DNA from: Hymenobacter ruricola
Lineage (GTDB): Bacteria; Bacteroidota; Bacteroidia; Cytophagales; Hymenobacteraceae
NCBI RefSeq assembly: GCF_015694525.1
Contig: NZ_JADQDM010000005.1
Span: forward strand, 248,001 to 312,000
Direction of reading: 5' to 3'
Length of the DNA stretch: 64,000 bases
Shown here: piece by piece, positions 21,640 through 30,640 of the stretch
Numbering within the stretch: the stretch's first letter is position 1
How the letters are laid out: each line of letters starts with the position of its first letter
The notes under the pieces: model-generated
Told to the model about the DNA's origin: nothing
Databases searched by the model: none
Seen by the model: the letters and a program-made list of their open reading frames with translations, nothing else
Program-made: the position numbers and the translations under genes

Positions 21640-23967
21640 TTACTGCACGGCCAGCCGCTGCACGGCGGTGGCGCCATCGGGCCCCACGGCGCGCACCAGA
21701 TATACGCCGGCGGCCAGACCACTCAGGTTGAGGGCGTGGCGGCGCTGGGCCTCGTCGAGGGTGCGCACCACGCGGCCGGTCAGGTCCAGCAGGGTGAGGC
21801 GGGTGGGGCGGGCGGTTTCGACGGTGGCGGTGGCCGTGGCGGGGTTGGGGTACACGCTCAGGGCCAGGGCGGCCGCGGCTTCGGTGCGGGTGGCCGTGAT
21901 GGTGCGGTTGCGGGTGGCGAAGCTCAGCAGCCCGCCGGACTGGGTGCCCACCAGCAGCTCGGGGGCGCCGTCGGCGTTGAGGTCGGCGGCGGCCAGGCCG
22001 TAGAAGGCGTAGGAGTCGAGGCCCAGGCGGGTGGGCTCGTAGGCATTGGTGCGAGTGTTATACAGCAAATCGGTGCGTTCCAGGAAGATGCCGACCTGCG
22101 TGCGGTAGTTGCTGAAGAAGCGCAGGTAGCCCGTGGCGTCGGCCGTGAGCAGGTCGGGCAGGCCGTCACCGTCGAAGTCGGCCACGGTGGGGGCCAGGTT
22201 CTCGGGCCGGGAGCCGTCGGCGGTGCGGATGTGGCCAAAGTCGTTATCCACCAGCACAAAGGCGCTGTCGAGGGGCCCGCGGCCGCGGTTGCGGAAGTAG
22301 CGCAGGGCCATGCCCGGCTCGCGGGCTTCGTTGGTGCCGATGAGCATATCGACGAAGCCGTCGTTGTCCACATCAGTGAAATAAGGCGTGTCTTCCCGCT
22401 CGTAGGGCAGCACGCCGTCGGTGGGGGCCGGGTTGGTGGGCTTGGTGGAGGTGGCCGGGCCTTGCGGCTGGAAAATGACGGACGCCGCTTGGTTGAAGGC
22501 GACCGGGGCGCCGGCGGGCGCGGTGTTCAGCACGTAGGCAATCACGTTGGTGGCCCGGTCCCAGGAGGCAAACGCCAGGTCGAGGGCGCCGTCGCGGTTC
22601 AGGTCCACCAGCGCGGGCTTGATGCCCAGCAGCTGCCGGGCACTGAAGCCCAGGTAGTCGTCGGTTATCAGCTTGAATACGGGCCGGGTGCGGGTGCCCA
22701 CGTTGCGGTAGTACGCAATGGTGGCGCGGTACGCACCGTTGACGCGGTCGGCGTGGTTGGCCACCAGCAGGTCGGTCAGGCCGTCGCCGTCGATGTCGCC
22801 GAAGGCCGGCGCGGCGCCTTCGCTCACGTCAATCATCGTGTTCTGCAAAAAGCCGTTGGGCTGAAAGGCGTACGCGGGCGCGCCGCTGGCGGCCGAGTTG
22901 GTGAAGAGCTGGATGTGGTTGCGCATGCTCACCAAGTCCGACGTGTTGCTCACCATATTCGGCGCCACCACCAGGTCGGGGCGGCCATCGAAGTTGGCAT
23001 CGAAGGAATACCCGGACGGAAACACCGGCACCCGCGCCGGCGCGGCCGCCGACGGAAAGCTGGCGCTGATGCCGGCCTGGGTGAGCAGCGGCGCCGCCGT
23101 GGTGCCCTGGTTGAGCAGGCGCGCAAGCTCGGGGCAGTTGTCGCGCCCGTCGAGCAGGTCCTGGTCGCCGTCGCCGTCCAGGTCTATCAGCAGCAGGCTA
23201 TGGCCGCCGGTGTGCGTGGTCTTGTTGGCCGTGAAGCAGGTCTGGTTGTTGAACTGGTAGGCGGCGCAGGAGGCGCAGGCGGCCCGGATGCCGCCCCAGT
23301 TGGTGGCGGTTTGCTCGAAGGTGAGGGCGCCGCCGCAGGTGCCGGGGCTGGTGTTGATGTACTGCTCGATGAAGATGGAGTTGATGAAATCATACGTCAT
23401 GATGTCGAGCTTGCCATCGCCGTTGACGTCCTGAATGGCGGGCAGGTTATAGCCGCCTATCTGCAGGTTGGCCGTGCCGCTGAAAGGGCCCGAGTACCGC
23501 AGCTGCCGGCTGGCCACCTGGAACTGCACCTGCCCGTTCACCAGCACGTTGCGCAGCACCACGATGTTGCCGCCCTGGTAGAAGGTGAAGATGTCGGGGC
23601 GGCCGTCGCAGTCGTAGTCGCGCAGCAGCACCCAGCCGCGCAGGCTGTCCGGGAAAATGGACTCGTACTGCGGCGCGTAGAGCCAGCGGCGGTCGGCGGG
23701 CGTGCCCGGCGCGGCCACGTTCAGGAACGTGTAGCTGCGGCTGGTTTCGTGGTCGAAGGCGTAGAGGTCCTGCTGGCCGTCGTTGTCGAGGTCGATGGTG
23801 CTGAACTGGGGCGAATTGAGGCCGCCGGCCCAGGCGTTGGCCAGGGTGTCGGTGCCGTGCACCACCTTGGCCGCGGCGCGGTACTCAAATCCAAAGCGGT
23901 TGCTTTGGGCGCGCGCCGCGAAAGAAAAAGCCAGCAGCGCCAGCAAAAAAACGTAGGAACGAAGCAT
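21640..23967 (-). CDS. Secreted VCBS/FG-GAP repeat protein with T9SS sorting domain
   Basis: 775 residues from the ATG at 23967, which opens the signal peptide MLRSYVFLLALLAFSFAARA; the longer frame from 24030 runs into the divergent promoter region. At least eight calcium-binding FG-GAP/VCBS motifs of the D.D.DG..DL form recur (DLDNDGQQDLYA, DVNGDGKLDIMT, DLDGDGDQDLLD, DIDGDGLTDLLV, DLNRDGALDLAF, DVDNDGFVDMLI, DFDGDGLPDLLT, DLNADGAPELLV), predicting a seven- to eight-bladed propeller. The last 80 residues (LSVYPNPATATATVET to YLVRAVG) form a type A T9SS sorting domain, so it is exported and probably attached to the surface. Ligand unknown. Confidence 0.92.
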   Translation of the reverse strand: MLRSYVFLLALLAFSFAARAQSNRFGFEYRAAAKVVHGTDTLANAWAGGLNSPQFSTIDLDNDGQQDLYAFDHETSRSYTFLNVAAPGTPADRRWLYAPQYESIFPDSLRGWVLLRDYDCDGRPDIFTFYQGGNIVVLRNVLVNGQVQFQVASRQLRYSGPFSGTANLQIGGYNLPAIQDVNGDGKLDIMTYDFINSIFIEQYINTSPGTCGGALTFEQTATNWGGIRAACASCAAYQFNNQTCFTANKTTHTGGHSLLLIDLDGDGDQDLLDGRDNCPELARLLNQGTTAAPLLTQAGISASFPSAAAPARVPVFPSGYSFDANFDGRPDLVVAPNMVSNTSDLVSMRNHIQLFTNSAASGAPAYAFQPNGFLQNTMIDVSEGAAPAFGDIDGDGLTDLLVANHADRVNGAYRATIAYYRNVGTRTRPVFKLITDDYLGFSARQLLGIKPALVDLNRDGALDLAFASWDRATNVIAYVLNTAPAGAPVAFNQAASVIFQPQGPATSTKPTNPAPTDGVLPYEREDTPYFTDVDNDGFVDMLIGTNEAREPGMALRYFRNRGRGPLDSAFVLVDNDFGHIRTADGSRPENLAPTVADFDGDGLPDLLTADATGYLRFFSNYRTQVGIFLERTDLLYNTRTNAYEPTRLGLDSYAFYGLAAADLNADGAPELLVGTQSGGLLSFATRNRTITATRTEAAAALALSVYPNPATATATVETARPTRLTLLDLTGRVVRTLDEAQRRHALNLSGLAAGVYLVRAVGPDGATAVQRLAVQ

Positions 23968-24027
23968 AAGCAGCAAGAGCGGACGTAAGGAAAGAAGGAC
24001 TGCCCGGCGCAGTACAAAAATCACGCC

Positions 24028-24035
24028 CACCTTTG
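24028..24035 (+). promoter_or_regulatory. Candidate -7 box of murF
   Basis: CACCTTTG, one base off TAnnTTTG, 33 bases before the ATG at 24069. It overlaps the farthest upstream in-frame start (TTG at 24033), which supports the ATG at 24069. Confidence 0.4.
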
Positions 24036-24068
24036 CAGCAAGTTACACCCGGCAACCCGTTTCCGTTC

Positions 24069-25376
24069 ATGCCCAGCCCGCTTTACTCCCATTATCTGGC
24101 CGCCGGTGGCCTCGTCAGCACCGACTCGCGCCAGCCCCAGCCCGGCACCCTGTTTTTTGCCCTGAACGGGCCCAGCTTCCGCGGCGCGGCCTTCGCGCCC
24201 CAGGCCCTGGCGCAGGGCGCCCGCCACGCCGTGGTGGACGACGAAGCCCTGGCCGCCACCGACCCGGCCCGCTACACCTTCGCCCCCGACCCGCTGCGGG
24301 CGCTGCAGGAGCTGGCCCGGGAGCACCGCGCGCAGTTCCAGCACCCCGTGCTGGCCGTGACGGGCTCCAACGGCAAAACCACCACCAAAGAGCTGCTCAC
24401 GGCCGTGCTGGCCCAGCAGTTCAAGGTGCTGGCCACGATAGGCAACCTCAACAACCACATCGGCGTGCCGCTCACGCTGCTGCGCCTGCGGCTGGAGGAG
24501 CACGACTTTGCGGTGGTGGAAATGGGCGCCAACCACCGGGGCGAAATCGCCGACTACTGCCAGTGGGCCCGGCCCACCCACGGCCTCATCACCAACATCG
24601 GCCTGGCCCACCTCGAAGGCTTCGGCGGGCCCGAGGGCGTGGCCCTGGGCAAGGGCGAGTTGTTCGACTACCTGGCCCGCACCGGCGGCACGGCCTTTGT
24701 GAACACGCTGGACGCCCGCCTGCCCGGCCTGGCCGCGGCCGTGCCCACCCGCCTCACCTACCCCGGCCCCGCAGATACCTATCCGGCCACGCTGCTTGCG
24801 GCCGCGCCCGCCGTGGCTCTGCGCCTGGCCGACGGCACCGACGTGGCCGCCCAGCTCACCGGCGACTACAACTTCCCCAACCTGGCCGCCGCCGCCGCCG
24901 TGGGCCTGCACTTCGGCGTGGCGCCGGAGCGTGTGGCCGCCGCGCTGGCCCAGTACAACCCCCAGAATAACCGCTCTCAGTTGCTGCGCACCGCGCGCGG
25001 CAACGACCTCATCCTCGACGCCTACAACGCCAACCCCAGCAGCATGGCGGCGGCCCTGCGCAGCTTCGCCGCTCGCCCCGGCGCCCCGGCCGACAAGCTG
25101 GTGATTCTGGGCGACATGTTCGAGCTGGGCGACGCCAGCCGCGCCGAGCACCGCGCTTTGGGCAAGCTGCTTCTTGGCCTGGGGCTGGGCGGCGCCATCC
25201 TCATCGGCCCCGAAATGGCGCAGGCCTGGAACAAGTGCGCCCCGGCCAACACCCTGCACTTCCACACCAAAGAAGCCGCCGTGGACTGGCTCCGACGCCA
25301 GCCCCTCACGGGCCGCCAAATCCTGCTCAAAGGCTCGCGCGGCATGGGCCTGGAAACGCTGCTGCCGCTGCTGTGA
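24069..25376 (+). CDS. murF: UDP-N-acetylmuramoyl-tripeptide--D-alanyl-D-alanine ligase
   Basis: 435 residues from the ATG at 24069. Mur ligase layout: N-terminal substrate domain (TDSRQPQPGTLFFAL), ATP-binding P-loop VTGSNGKTTTKE (98-108) with the family GKTTTKE, the central MGANHRGEI and NIGLAHLEGFG motifs, and the C-terminal domain with DAYNANPSSM and LGDMFELG. It adds D-Ala-D-Ala to the UDP-MurNAc tripeptide in the cytoplasm, the last soluble step of peptidoglycan precursor synthesis. In this phylum it is commonly outside the dcw cluster, as here. Ends before palindromic element C, convergent with rfbC. Confidence 0.96.
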   Translation: MPSPLYSHYLAAGGLVSTDSRQPQPGTLFFALNGPSFRGAAFAPQALAQGARHAVVDDEALAATDPARYTFAPDPLRALQELAREHRAQFQHPVLAVTGSNGKTTTKELLTAVLAQQFKVLATIGNLNNHIGVPLTLLRLRLEEHDFAVVEMGANHRGEIADYCQWARPTHGLITNIGLAHLEGFGGPEGVALGKGELFDYLARTGGTAFVNTLDARLPGLAAAVPTRLTYPGPADTYPATLLAAAPAVALRLADGTDVAAQLTGDYNFPNLAAAAAVGLHFGVAPERVAAALAQYNPQNNRSQLLRTARGNDLILDAYNANPSSMAAALRSFAARPGAPADKLVILGDMFELGDASRAEHRALGKLLLGLGLGGAILIGPEMAQAWNKCAPANTLHFHTKEAAVDWLRRQPLTGRQILLKGSRGMGLETLLPLL

Positions 25377-25391
25377 TGGTGGGTTGGCGCG

Positions 25392-25496
25392 GCGGTAGAA
25401 CGTCATGTCGAGCGCAGCCGAGACATCTCGCGTGCTGCCAGTAATTAGTTTTCCGCGGCGAGATGTCTCGACAAGCTCGACATGACGTTCTACCGC
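25392..25496. repeat. Palindromic intergenic element, GTCATGTCGAGC family, copy C
   Basis: Arms GCGGTAGAACGTCATGTCGA... and the inverse ...TCGACATGACGTTCTACCGC, enclosing GAGACATCTCGCG/CGCGGCGAGATGTCTC and an AGTAATTAG core. The outer GCGGTAGAAC/GTTCTACCGC extension is found only at this copy. It lies between the convergent genes murF and rfbC. Confidence 0.9.
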
Positions 25497-25516
25497 ACCA
25501 TTTCACCAACCCACTA

Positions 25517-26065
25517 CTAAAAGGGGCTCTCGAACTCGGCCAGGGTGGGCAGGGTGGCGTCTTTGGGCGACACCAGGGCGTCGGTGATGCCCCAGTCGAT
25601 GCCCAGGGCGGGGTCGTTCCAGCGCAGGCCGCCTTCGCTGGCGGGGGCGTAGTAGTCCGAGCATTTGTAGAGGAAGAGCGTGTCGTCTTCCAGGGCCATG
25701 AAGCCGTGGGCAAAGCCGGCGGGAATGAACAGGATGTTGCCCACGGCGGCGCTGAGCTCCACCTGGGAGTGCCGGCCGTAGGTGGGCGAGGTGCGGCGCA
25801 GGTCCACCACCACATCGCGCACGCGGCCCTGGGCCACCCGCACGAGTTTGGCCTGCGCGTGGGGCGGGCGCTGGAAGTGCAGCCCGCGCACCACGCCCGG
25901 CTGCGACTTCGACTGGTTGTCCTGCACCCAGTTAATTTCCGACGGCAAGCCCAGCGCCTGCATCTGACGGGCGCTGTAGGTTTCGTAGAACACGCCCCGC
26001 GGGTCGCCGAAGAGGCGGGGAATAAATTCGATGAGTCCGGGCAGGGCGTGGGGTTTAGCTTGCAT
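25517..26065 (-). CDS. rfbC: dTDP-4-dehydrorhamnose 3,5-epimerase
   Basis: 182 residues from the ATG at 26065. RmlC cupin signatures: FGDPRGVFYETY, QDNQSKSQPGVVRGLHFQ with catalytic His63, FIPAGFAHGF, and the catalytic Tyr133 in LFLYKCSDYYAP, followed by GLRWNDPALGIDWG. It converts dTDP-4-keto-6-deoxyglucose to dTDP-4-keto-rhamnose for surface polysaccharide. The rfbA, rfbB and rfbD partners are not in the window. It follows the glycosyltransferase gene by 38 bases on the same strand, so the two are probably one surface-glycan operon. Confidence 0.95.
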   Translation of the reverse strand: MQAKPHALPGLIEFIPRLFGDPRGVFYETYSARQMQALGLPSEINWVQDNQSKSQPGVVRGLHFQRPPHAQAKLVRVAQGRVRDVVVDLRRTSPTYGRHSQVELSAAVGNILFIPAGFAHGFMALEDDTLFLYKCSDYYAPASEGGLRWNDPALGIDWGITDALVSPKDATLPTLAEFESPF

Positions 26066-26103
26066 TGAGGCAAAGGTAGGACGGGCCCGGGCCTCCGGCG
26101 GGG

Positions 26104-27216
26104 TCATTTCTTTACCTCGGCCACGGCCGAAACGTATTTGTCGAGCACCAGCTTTTCGTCGAATTTGGTTTCGGCCAGGTAGCGGCTGTTCTGGCCCATG
26201 CCGCGCAGGTCGGCGTCGTTCAGGCGCAGCACTTGCAGCATTTTGGCGGCCAGGTCGGGGCCGCTGCGCACCTGGCAGAGGAAGCCGTTGCGGCCGTCCA
26301 CCACGGTTTCGCGGCAGCCGGGCACGTCGGTGGTTACCAGGGGCTTGCCCACGGCGGCGGCTTCGAGCAGGGTTTTGGGTGTGCCTTCGCGGTAGCTGGG
26401 CAGCACCACGCAGTCGGCGCGGTGCAGGTGGGCGGCCACGTCGTCGGAGCGGCCCAGGTACTCGATGTCGCCGCTCTTCAGCCACTCCTCAAACGTGGCG
26501 CGCGGCACGCCCACGCCGCCCGCCTCGTCGAGCCCGCCCAGCAGCTGGATGCGGGTGCCCGGCACGGCCGCCCGAACGATTTTGGCGGCTTCGAAATACT
26601 CCACCACGCCTTTCTCGTAGAGCACTCGCGCCACCATCAGAAACACGAACGGGGTTTGGCGCACGAACTGCGCGGCCGGCCGGAACCGGTCGGTGTCGAC
26701 GCCGGAGCCGGGCAGCAGGTCGGTGATTTCGCGGCGCACCAGGCCGTTTTCGAGGAACAGCTGCCGGTCGTCGCCGTTCTGGAAGAAGATTTTGGCCGGG
26801 AAGCGGAAGGCGAAGCGGTAGAGCGCCAGCGCCACCTTGCTCACGAAGTTTTTCACGATGAACACCGTGCCCAGCCCGCTCACGTTGTTGATGCTGGGAA
26901 TGCCGGCCAGCCGGGCCGCGATGCTGCCGTAGATATTGGGCTTGATGGTGTAGTGCAGCACCACGTCGGGCTTTTCGCGCTTGTAAATCTGGTAGAAGCG
27001 GCGCGTGAGGGCGGCGTCCTTCACGGGGTTGGTGCCCTTGTTTTCCATCAGAATGGGCACGTAGCGGCAGCCGAGCTCGGTTTCGAGGCGCTGCGAGTAG
27101 TCATCGGGCGGGGCAATGGCCAGCACTTCGTGGCCGGCGGCCTGCAGGGCCCGCACGAGGCTGGCGCGAAAATTCCAGATGTTCCAGCTGGTGTTGATGA
27201 CGAGGGCGACGCGCAC
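26104..27216 (-). CDS. Glycosyltransferase family 4 (GT-B)
   Basis: 370 residues from a GTG at 27216, chosen because the conserved GT4 opening VRVALVINTSWNIWNFRASL begins there and no nearby ATG fits; the frame extends upstream through low-complexity sequence without homology. GT-B features: first Rossmann domain with VINNVSGLGT-type acceptor loop (PSINNVSGLGTVF), interdomain LLPGSGVDTDRF, and the donor-site E-x7-E region REGTPKTLLEAAAVGKPLV followed by GCRETVVDGRNGFLC. The pattern is close to PglA-type transferases acting on undecaprenyl-linked sugars. Co-directional with rfbC 38 bases downstream, which suggests O-antigen or exopolysaccharide assembly at the inner membrane. Sugar donor unknown. 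Confidence 0.87.
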   Translation of the reverse strand: MRVALVINTSWNIWNFRASLVRALQAAGHEVLAIAPPDDYSQRLETELGCRYVPILMENKGTNPVKDAALTRRFYQIYKREKPDVVLHYTIKPNIYGSIAARLAGIPSINNVSGLGTVFIVKNFVSKVALALYRFAFRFPAKIFFQNGDDRQLFLENGLVRREITDLLPGSGVDTDRFRPAAQFVRQTPFVFLMVARVLYEKGVVEYFEAAKIVRAAVPGTRIQLLGGLDEAGGVGVPRATFEEWLKSGDIEYLGRSDDVAAHLHRADCVVLPSYREGTPKTLLEAAAVGKPLVTTDVPGCRETVVDGRNGFLCQVRSGPDLAAKMLQVLRLNDADLRGMGQNSRYLAETKFDEKLVLDKYVSAVAEVKK

Positions 27217-27367
27217 TTTTTTGGGGTAAGGGGGTACGGGGGTAGGCGGGTATGAGGGGGCAAAGGTCGGGCCTACGGCGCGTTTACAACTAGTGTCTGG
27301 GCGCCCACGCCTCCTGCCTTCCCTCCCACCCCCATCCCCTCCTACCCTCATTCCCTCAATATTCCGG

Positions 27368-27374
27368 TACTTTG
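27368..27374 (+). promoter_or_regulatory. -7 promoter box of the cytochrome c gene
   Basis: TACTTTG followed by CGG, 27 bases before the ATG at 27401. Confidence 0.5.
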
Positions 27375-27400
27375 CGGCCTGATTTTGTGTTAGCCCCGGT

Positions 27401-27691
27401 ATGAATGTTCGACTTTTGACGCTGCTGTTCCTGTTGCCGCAACCGGCGCTGGCGGGACCGCCGCAGGTGCTGCCCGGCCAGGCCCTCTTCCAAAAAAACT
27501 GCGTGCGCTGCCACGGCGCCAACGGCAAGAAAGGCGCCAACGGCGCCCACGACCTCACCAAGAGCAACCTCAACGCCTTTGGGCGCACCTACCTGGTGAC
27601 CAACGGCATGGGCAAGATGCCGGCCTTCGGCAAAATGCTCACGCCCGAGCAGGTGCAGCAGGTGGTGGCGTATTCGCTCACGCTGAAGTAG
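27401..27691 (+). CDS. Small class I c-type cytochrome
   Basis: 96 residues. A signal peptide ends at about residue 18 (LLPQPALA). The single haem motif CVRCH is at 34-38, and Met73 in NGMGKMPAFG is the expected axial ligand; the LTPEQVQQVVAYSLTLK helix closes the fold. Domain length is the usual 75-80 residues. It would carry single electrons in the periplasm; the partner oxidase or dehydrogenase is not in the window. Monocistronic between a TACTTTG promoter box and palindromic element D. Confidence 0.93.
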   Translation: MNVRLLTLLFLLPQPALAGPPQVLPGQALFQKNCVRCHGANGKKGANGAHDLTKSNLNAFGRTYLVTNGMGKMPAFGKMLTPEQVQQVVAYSLTLK

Positions 27692-27710
27692 CAGGGGCGC
27701 GGGGCACGCC

Positions 27711-27808
27711 CGTCATGCAGCGCGCAGCGAAGCATCTTTACTGCTGTAGTGACTCAATTGACTAGATTACTGCTGCGGTAAAGGTGCTTCGCTGCGCGCT
27801 GCATGACG
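27711..27808. repeat. Palindromic intergenic element, GTCATGCMGAGC family, copy D
   Basis: Left arm CGTCATGCAGCGCGCAGCGA then AGCATCTTTACTGC; right arm inverted, GCGGTAAAGGTGCTTCGC...GCTGCATGACG. The centre holds AGTGACTCAATTGACTAGATTACT. It lies between cytochrome c and hflX. Sister copies E (30540-30633) and F (36543-36642) share the GAAGCATCTTTACCGC arm. Confidence 0.88.
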
Positions 27809-27871
27809 TTCCTTTTGGCTGAATTTGCGTTTACGGCTTTAGCCACTCCTTTCCAATTCCGACAACTTCCC

Positions 27872-29206
27872 ATGGCAACCACCCAATCCGGCGGCAGAAA
27901 ACACAGCAACAGCACCCGCCACATCGGCGCGACCGATAACGTGAAGGGGCGCGCCGGCCGCATTCTCGCCAAAGCCGCCGACAATGGCACCTACGAAACC
28001 GCCAAGGAGCAGGAAACCGCCGTGCTGGTATCGGTGCCGCCCCGCCGGCAGTCCGAAGCCCAAACCCAGGAATATCTGGACGAGCTGGCGTTTCTGATTG
28101 AAACGGCCGGCGCCACTGCCACCAAGCGCTTCGTGCAGCGCCTCGAAAAGCCCGACATCCGCACCTACGTGGGCGAGGGCAAGCTGGCCGAAATCAAGGC
28201 CTACGTGCAGCACGAGGGCAGCAGCATGGTCGTTTTTGACGACGACCTTTCCCCTTCGCAGCTGCGCAACCTGGAGGCCGAGCTGCTGGTGAAAATTGTG
28301 GACCGCTCGCTGCTGATTCTGGACATTTTCGCACTGCGGGCCAAGTCGGCCACCTCGCGCACGCAGGTGGAGCTGGCGCAGTACCAGTACCTGCTGCCCC
28401 GCCTCACTGGCCTCTGGACCCACCTGGACAAGCAGCGCGGCGGCGTGGGCATGAAGGGCCCGGGCGAAACGGAAATCGAAACCGACCGCCGCATCGTGCG
28501 CGACCGCATCGCCTTCCTGAAAGAGAAGCTCGAAGACCTCGACAAACAGGCCCACACCCAGCGCAAAACCCGCGGCGGCAGCATTCGGGTGGCGCTGGTG
28601 GGCTACACCAACGTGGGCAAAAGCACCCTGATGAACGTGCTGGGCAAGGCCGACGTGTTTGCCGAAAACAAGCTGTTCGCCACCGTAGACGCCACCACGC
28701 GCAAGGTGGTGCTCGACAACCGCCCGTTCCTGCTCTCCGACACGGTCGGGTTCATCCGCAAGCTGCCCACCAAGCTGATTGAGAGCTTTAAGAGCACGCT
28801 CGATGAAATCCGGGAAGCCGACCTGCTGCTGCACGTGGTCGACATTTCGCACCCCGGCTTCGAGGAGCAGATTCAGGTGGTGAATGACACGCTGGCCGAC
28901 ATCGGCGCGGCTGATAAGCCGGTATTGCTGGTGTTCAACAAGATAGACCAGTACAGGCCCGACGAGGCCGAAAAAGACCCTTTTGGCGAAGTGCACGAGG
29001 CGGAAGACGAAGAATCCGCCGCGCCGCGCCCGCCGCTGGAGCAGCTGCAGGCCACCTACATGGCCAAGCTGCACGACCCGGTGGTGTTCGTGTCGGCCCA
29101 GGAGCGCACCAACCTGGAAGAGCTGCGCGAGCTGCTGAGCAAGCGCGTGGCCGCCCTGCACCAGCAGCGCTACCCCTACCAAAACGCCGACTACGAGCAG
29201 CAGTAA
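27872..29206 (+). CDS. hflX: Ribosome-associated GTPase HflX
   Basis: 444 residues from the ATG at 27872; the longer frame begins inside the palindromic element. The N-terminal HflX domain includes the signature TYVGEGKLAEI and FDDDLSPSQLRNLE, then the linker GGVGMKGPGETEIETDRR. The GTPase domain has G1 GYTNVGKST (244-252), G3 DTVGF, G4 NKID and G5-like VFVSAQE. HflX binds the 50S E-site and splits stalled 70S ribosomes under stress. An acidic insert (DEAEKDPFGEVHEAEDEES) sits between G4 and G5. Full family length; standalone with a terminator. Confidence 0.96.
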   Translation: MATTQSGGRKHSNSTRHIGATDNVKGRAGRILAKAADNGTYETAKEQETAVLVSVPPRRQSEAQTQEYLDELAFLIETAGATATKRFVQRLEKPDIRTYVGEGKLAEIKAYVQHEGSSMVVFDDDLSPSQLRNLEAELLVKIVDRSLLILDIFALRAKSATSRTQVELAQYQYLLPRLTGLWTHLDKQRGGVGMKGPGETEIETDRRIVRDRIAFLKEKLEDLDKQAHTQRKTRGGSIRVALVGYTNVGKSTLMNVLGKADVFAENKLFATVDATTRKVVLDNRPFLLSDTVGFIRKLPTKLIESFKSTLDEIREADLLLHVVDISHPGFEEQIQVVNDTLADIGAADKPVLLVFNKIDQYRPDEAEKDPFGEVHEAEDEESAAPRPPLEQLQATYMAKLHDPVVFVSAQERTNLEELRELLSKRVAALHQQRYPYQNADYEQQ

Positions 29207-29229
29207 GCCGGCCGCCATGCGCTGCCCCA

Positions 29230-29257
29230 GGGGCCCGTTTGCCAGCAAACGGGCCCT
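29230..29257 (+). terminator. Rho-independent terminator of hflX
   Basis: GGGCCCGTTTGC and GCAAACGGGCCC with a short loop, followed by TTTGGTTTT. It begins 24 bases after the stop. Confidence 0.85.
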
Positions 29258-29380
29258 TTGGTTTTCTGCTCGGGTGGTTTTGGGGTTCATTTATTCTTCA
29301 TTTGATAACCCCGGCCGTTAGCCGCAACGGCAGTTTTCGCGTAAGGGACCGAACCGAGCCATAAGGGCCCGGTACGTGCC

Positions 29381-30502
29381 ATGTCATCTCCTTTTATTCT
29401 TCGGGTTGGGCTGCTTGCGGCCGTGGTTGGGGGGGCGGCCGGCGCGGCGCGCGCCCAGGTGCAGGAGCGGGTGTACCCGCCGGCCACGGCCGCGGCCGGC
29501 GACAGCACCGAGGACAAGCAGCAGTTTGCCAACCCTTCGGTGCTGGGCATGGGCCCGAGCAAGGGCCTGATAGTGCGCTACGAGCGGATGCCGCGCTTCG
29601 GGGTGTCGTCGTCGGCGCAGGTGCAGGGCCTGAACGACTTCAGCACCGAGGCCACCAAAAACGCCCGCCTGTCCATCAAGGGCTACATTCCGGCCTGGAA
29701 CCACCCGCACCTCAAGGTCATCGTGGGGCTGAGCTACGAGCGCGAGGAATTCCAGTTTGCGCAACTCCCGACGAGCTACGAGCTCTACGACAACATCGAA
29801 AACAAAGGCCTGAAAAGCACCGCCGCCCAGATTGCCATCATCCGGCCCGTGGACGCCGTGCACTGGTACCTGGCCCGCGTGAAGGGCGAATTGAGCGGCG
29901 ACTACACCTCCGACGAGCTCACCAAATCGGACTATTCGCGCTTCACGGCCGAGGCCATTTACGGCTGGAAGCGCAGCCCGAATTTCTCATGGGGCGTGGG
30001 CTTCCAGTACGGCTACACGTTCGGGCGGCTCAGCATCTACCCCGCGCTGGTGTACAACCGCACCTTCAACAGCCGCTGGGGCGTGGAGGCGTTGGCCCCG
30101 GCCCGCATCACGCTGCGCTACAACGTGAACCCCAGCTCCATCCTCTACGCCGGCTACACCGTGGACGGCTACAACTACATCGTAAACCTGAGCCGTGCGC
30201 CCCTCACCCGCAAGAACGCCGACGGCTCGCCCGACCTCAGCAAGGCCACCCTTAGCACGCTGGAGCTGCGCGAAACCGAAGTAAAATTCCGCCTGCGCTG
30301 GGAGCGGGAGCTGCTGAGCTTCTTGTGGCTGGGCGCCGAGGGCGGCTACCGCTACAACTACGCCTTCGACGCCTTTGACCGCACCAACGCCGACCGCGAA
30401 AAAATCATCGACTCGCAGCTGAATGGCGCGCCTTATGCGAGTTTGGAGCTGTTCATCACCCCGCCGCGCAAGCTGCTGGAGAAGTCGGGCGTGCGGCGGT
30501 AA
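29381..30502 (+). CDS. DUF6268-type outer-membrane beta-barrel protein
   Basis: 373 residues with a signal peptide ending about residue 25 (GAARA). From residue 50 the sequence alternates polar and hydrophobic residues with aromatic caps (LIVRYERMP, LKVIVGLSYEREEF, FSWGVGFQYGYTFGRLSIYPALVYNRTF, SILYAGYTVDGYNYIV), as in a porin-like beta-barrel of ten to twelve strands. The pattern and length match DUF6268 proteins of Bacteroidota, whose function is unknown. The last strand ends ASLELFITPP, then a short basic tail. Monocistronic; convergent with ppk1 across palindromic element E. Confidence 0.75.
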   Translation: MSSPFILRVGLLAAVVGGAAGAARAQVQERVYPPATAAAGDSTEDKQQFANPSVLGMGPSKGLIVRYERMPRFGVSSSAQVQGLNDFSTEATKNARLSIKGYIPAWNHPHLKVIVGLSYEREEFQFAQLPTSYELYDNIENKGLKSTAAQIAIIRPVDAVHWYLARVKGELSGDYTSDELTKSDYSRFTAEAIYGWKRSPNFSWGVGFQYGYTFGRLSIYPALVYNRTFNSRWGVEALAPARITLRYNVNPSSILYAGYTVDGYNYIVNLSRAPLTRKNADGSPDLSKATLSTLELRETEVKFRLRWERELLSFLWLGAEGGYRYNYAFDAFDRTNADREKIIDSQLNGAPYASLELFITPPRKLLEKSGVRR

Positions 30503-30539
30503 AGGGGAGCAGCACAGAGCCCTGCCGACGATAAAAAAG

Positions 30540-30633
30540 AACGTCATGCCGAGCGCCAGCGAAGCATCTTTACCGCAGAAGTAAATAATTACTATCGCAG
30601 TAAAGATGCTTCGCTGGCGCTCGGCATGACGTT
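30540..30633. repeat. Palindromic intergenic element, GTCATGCMGAGC family, copy E
   Basis: Perfect long arms: AACGTCATGCCGAGCGCCAG then CGAAGCATCTTTACYGC, mirrored exactly to the right end. The centre is AGTAAATAATTACTATC. It lies between convergent genes (DUF6268 stop 30502, ppk1 stop 30641), only 7 bases from the ppk1 stop. Confidence 0.92.
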
Positions 30634-30640
30634 TTAGAAG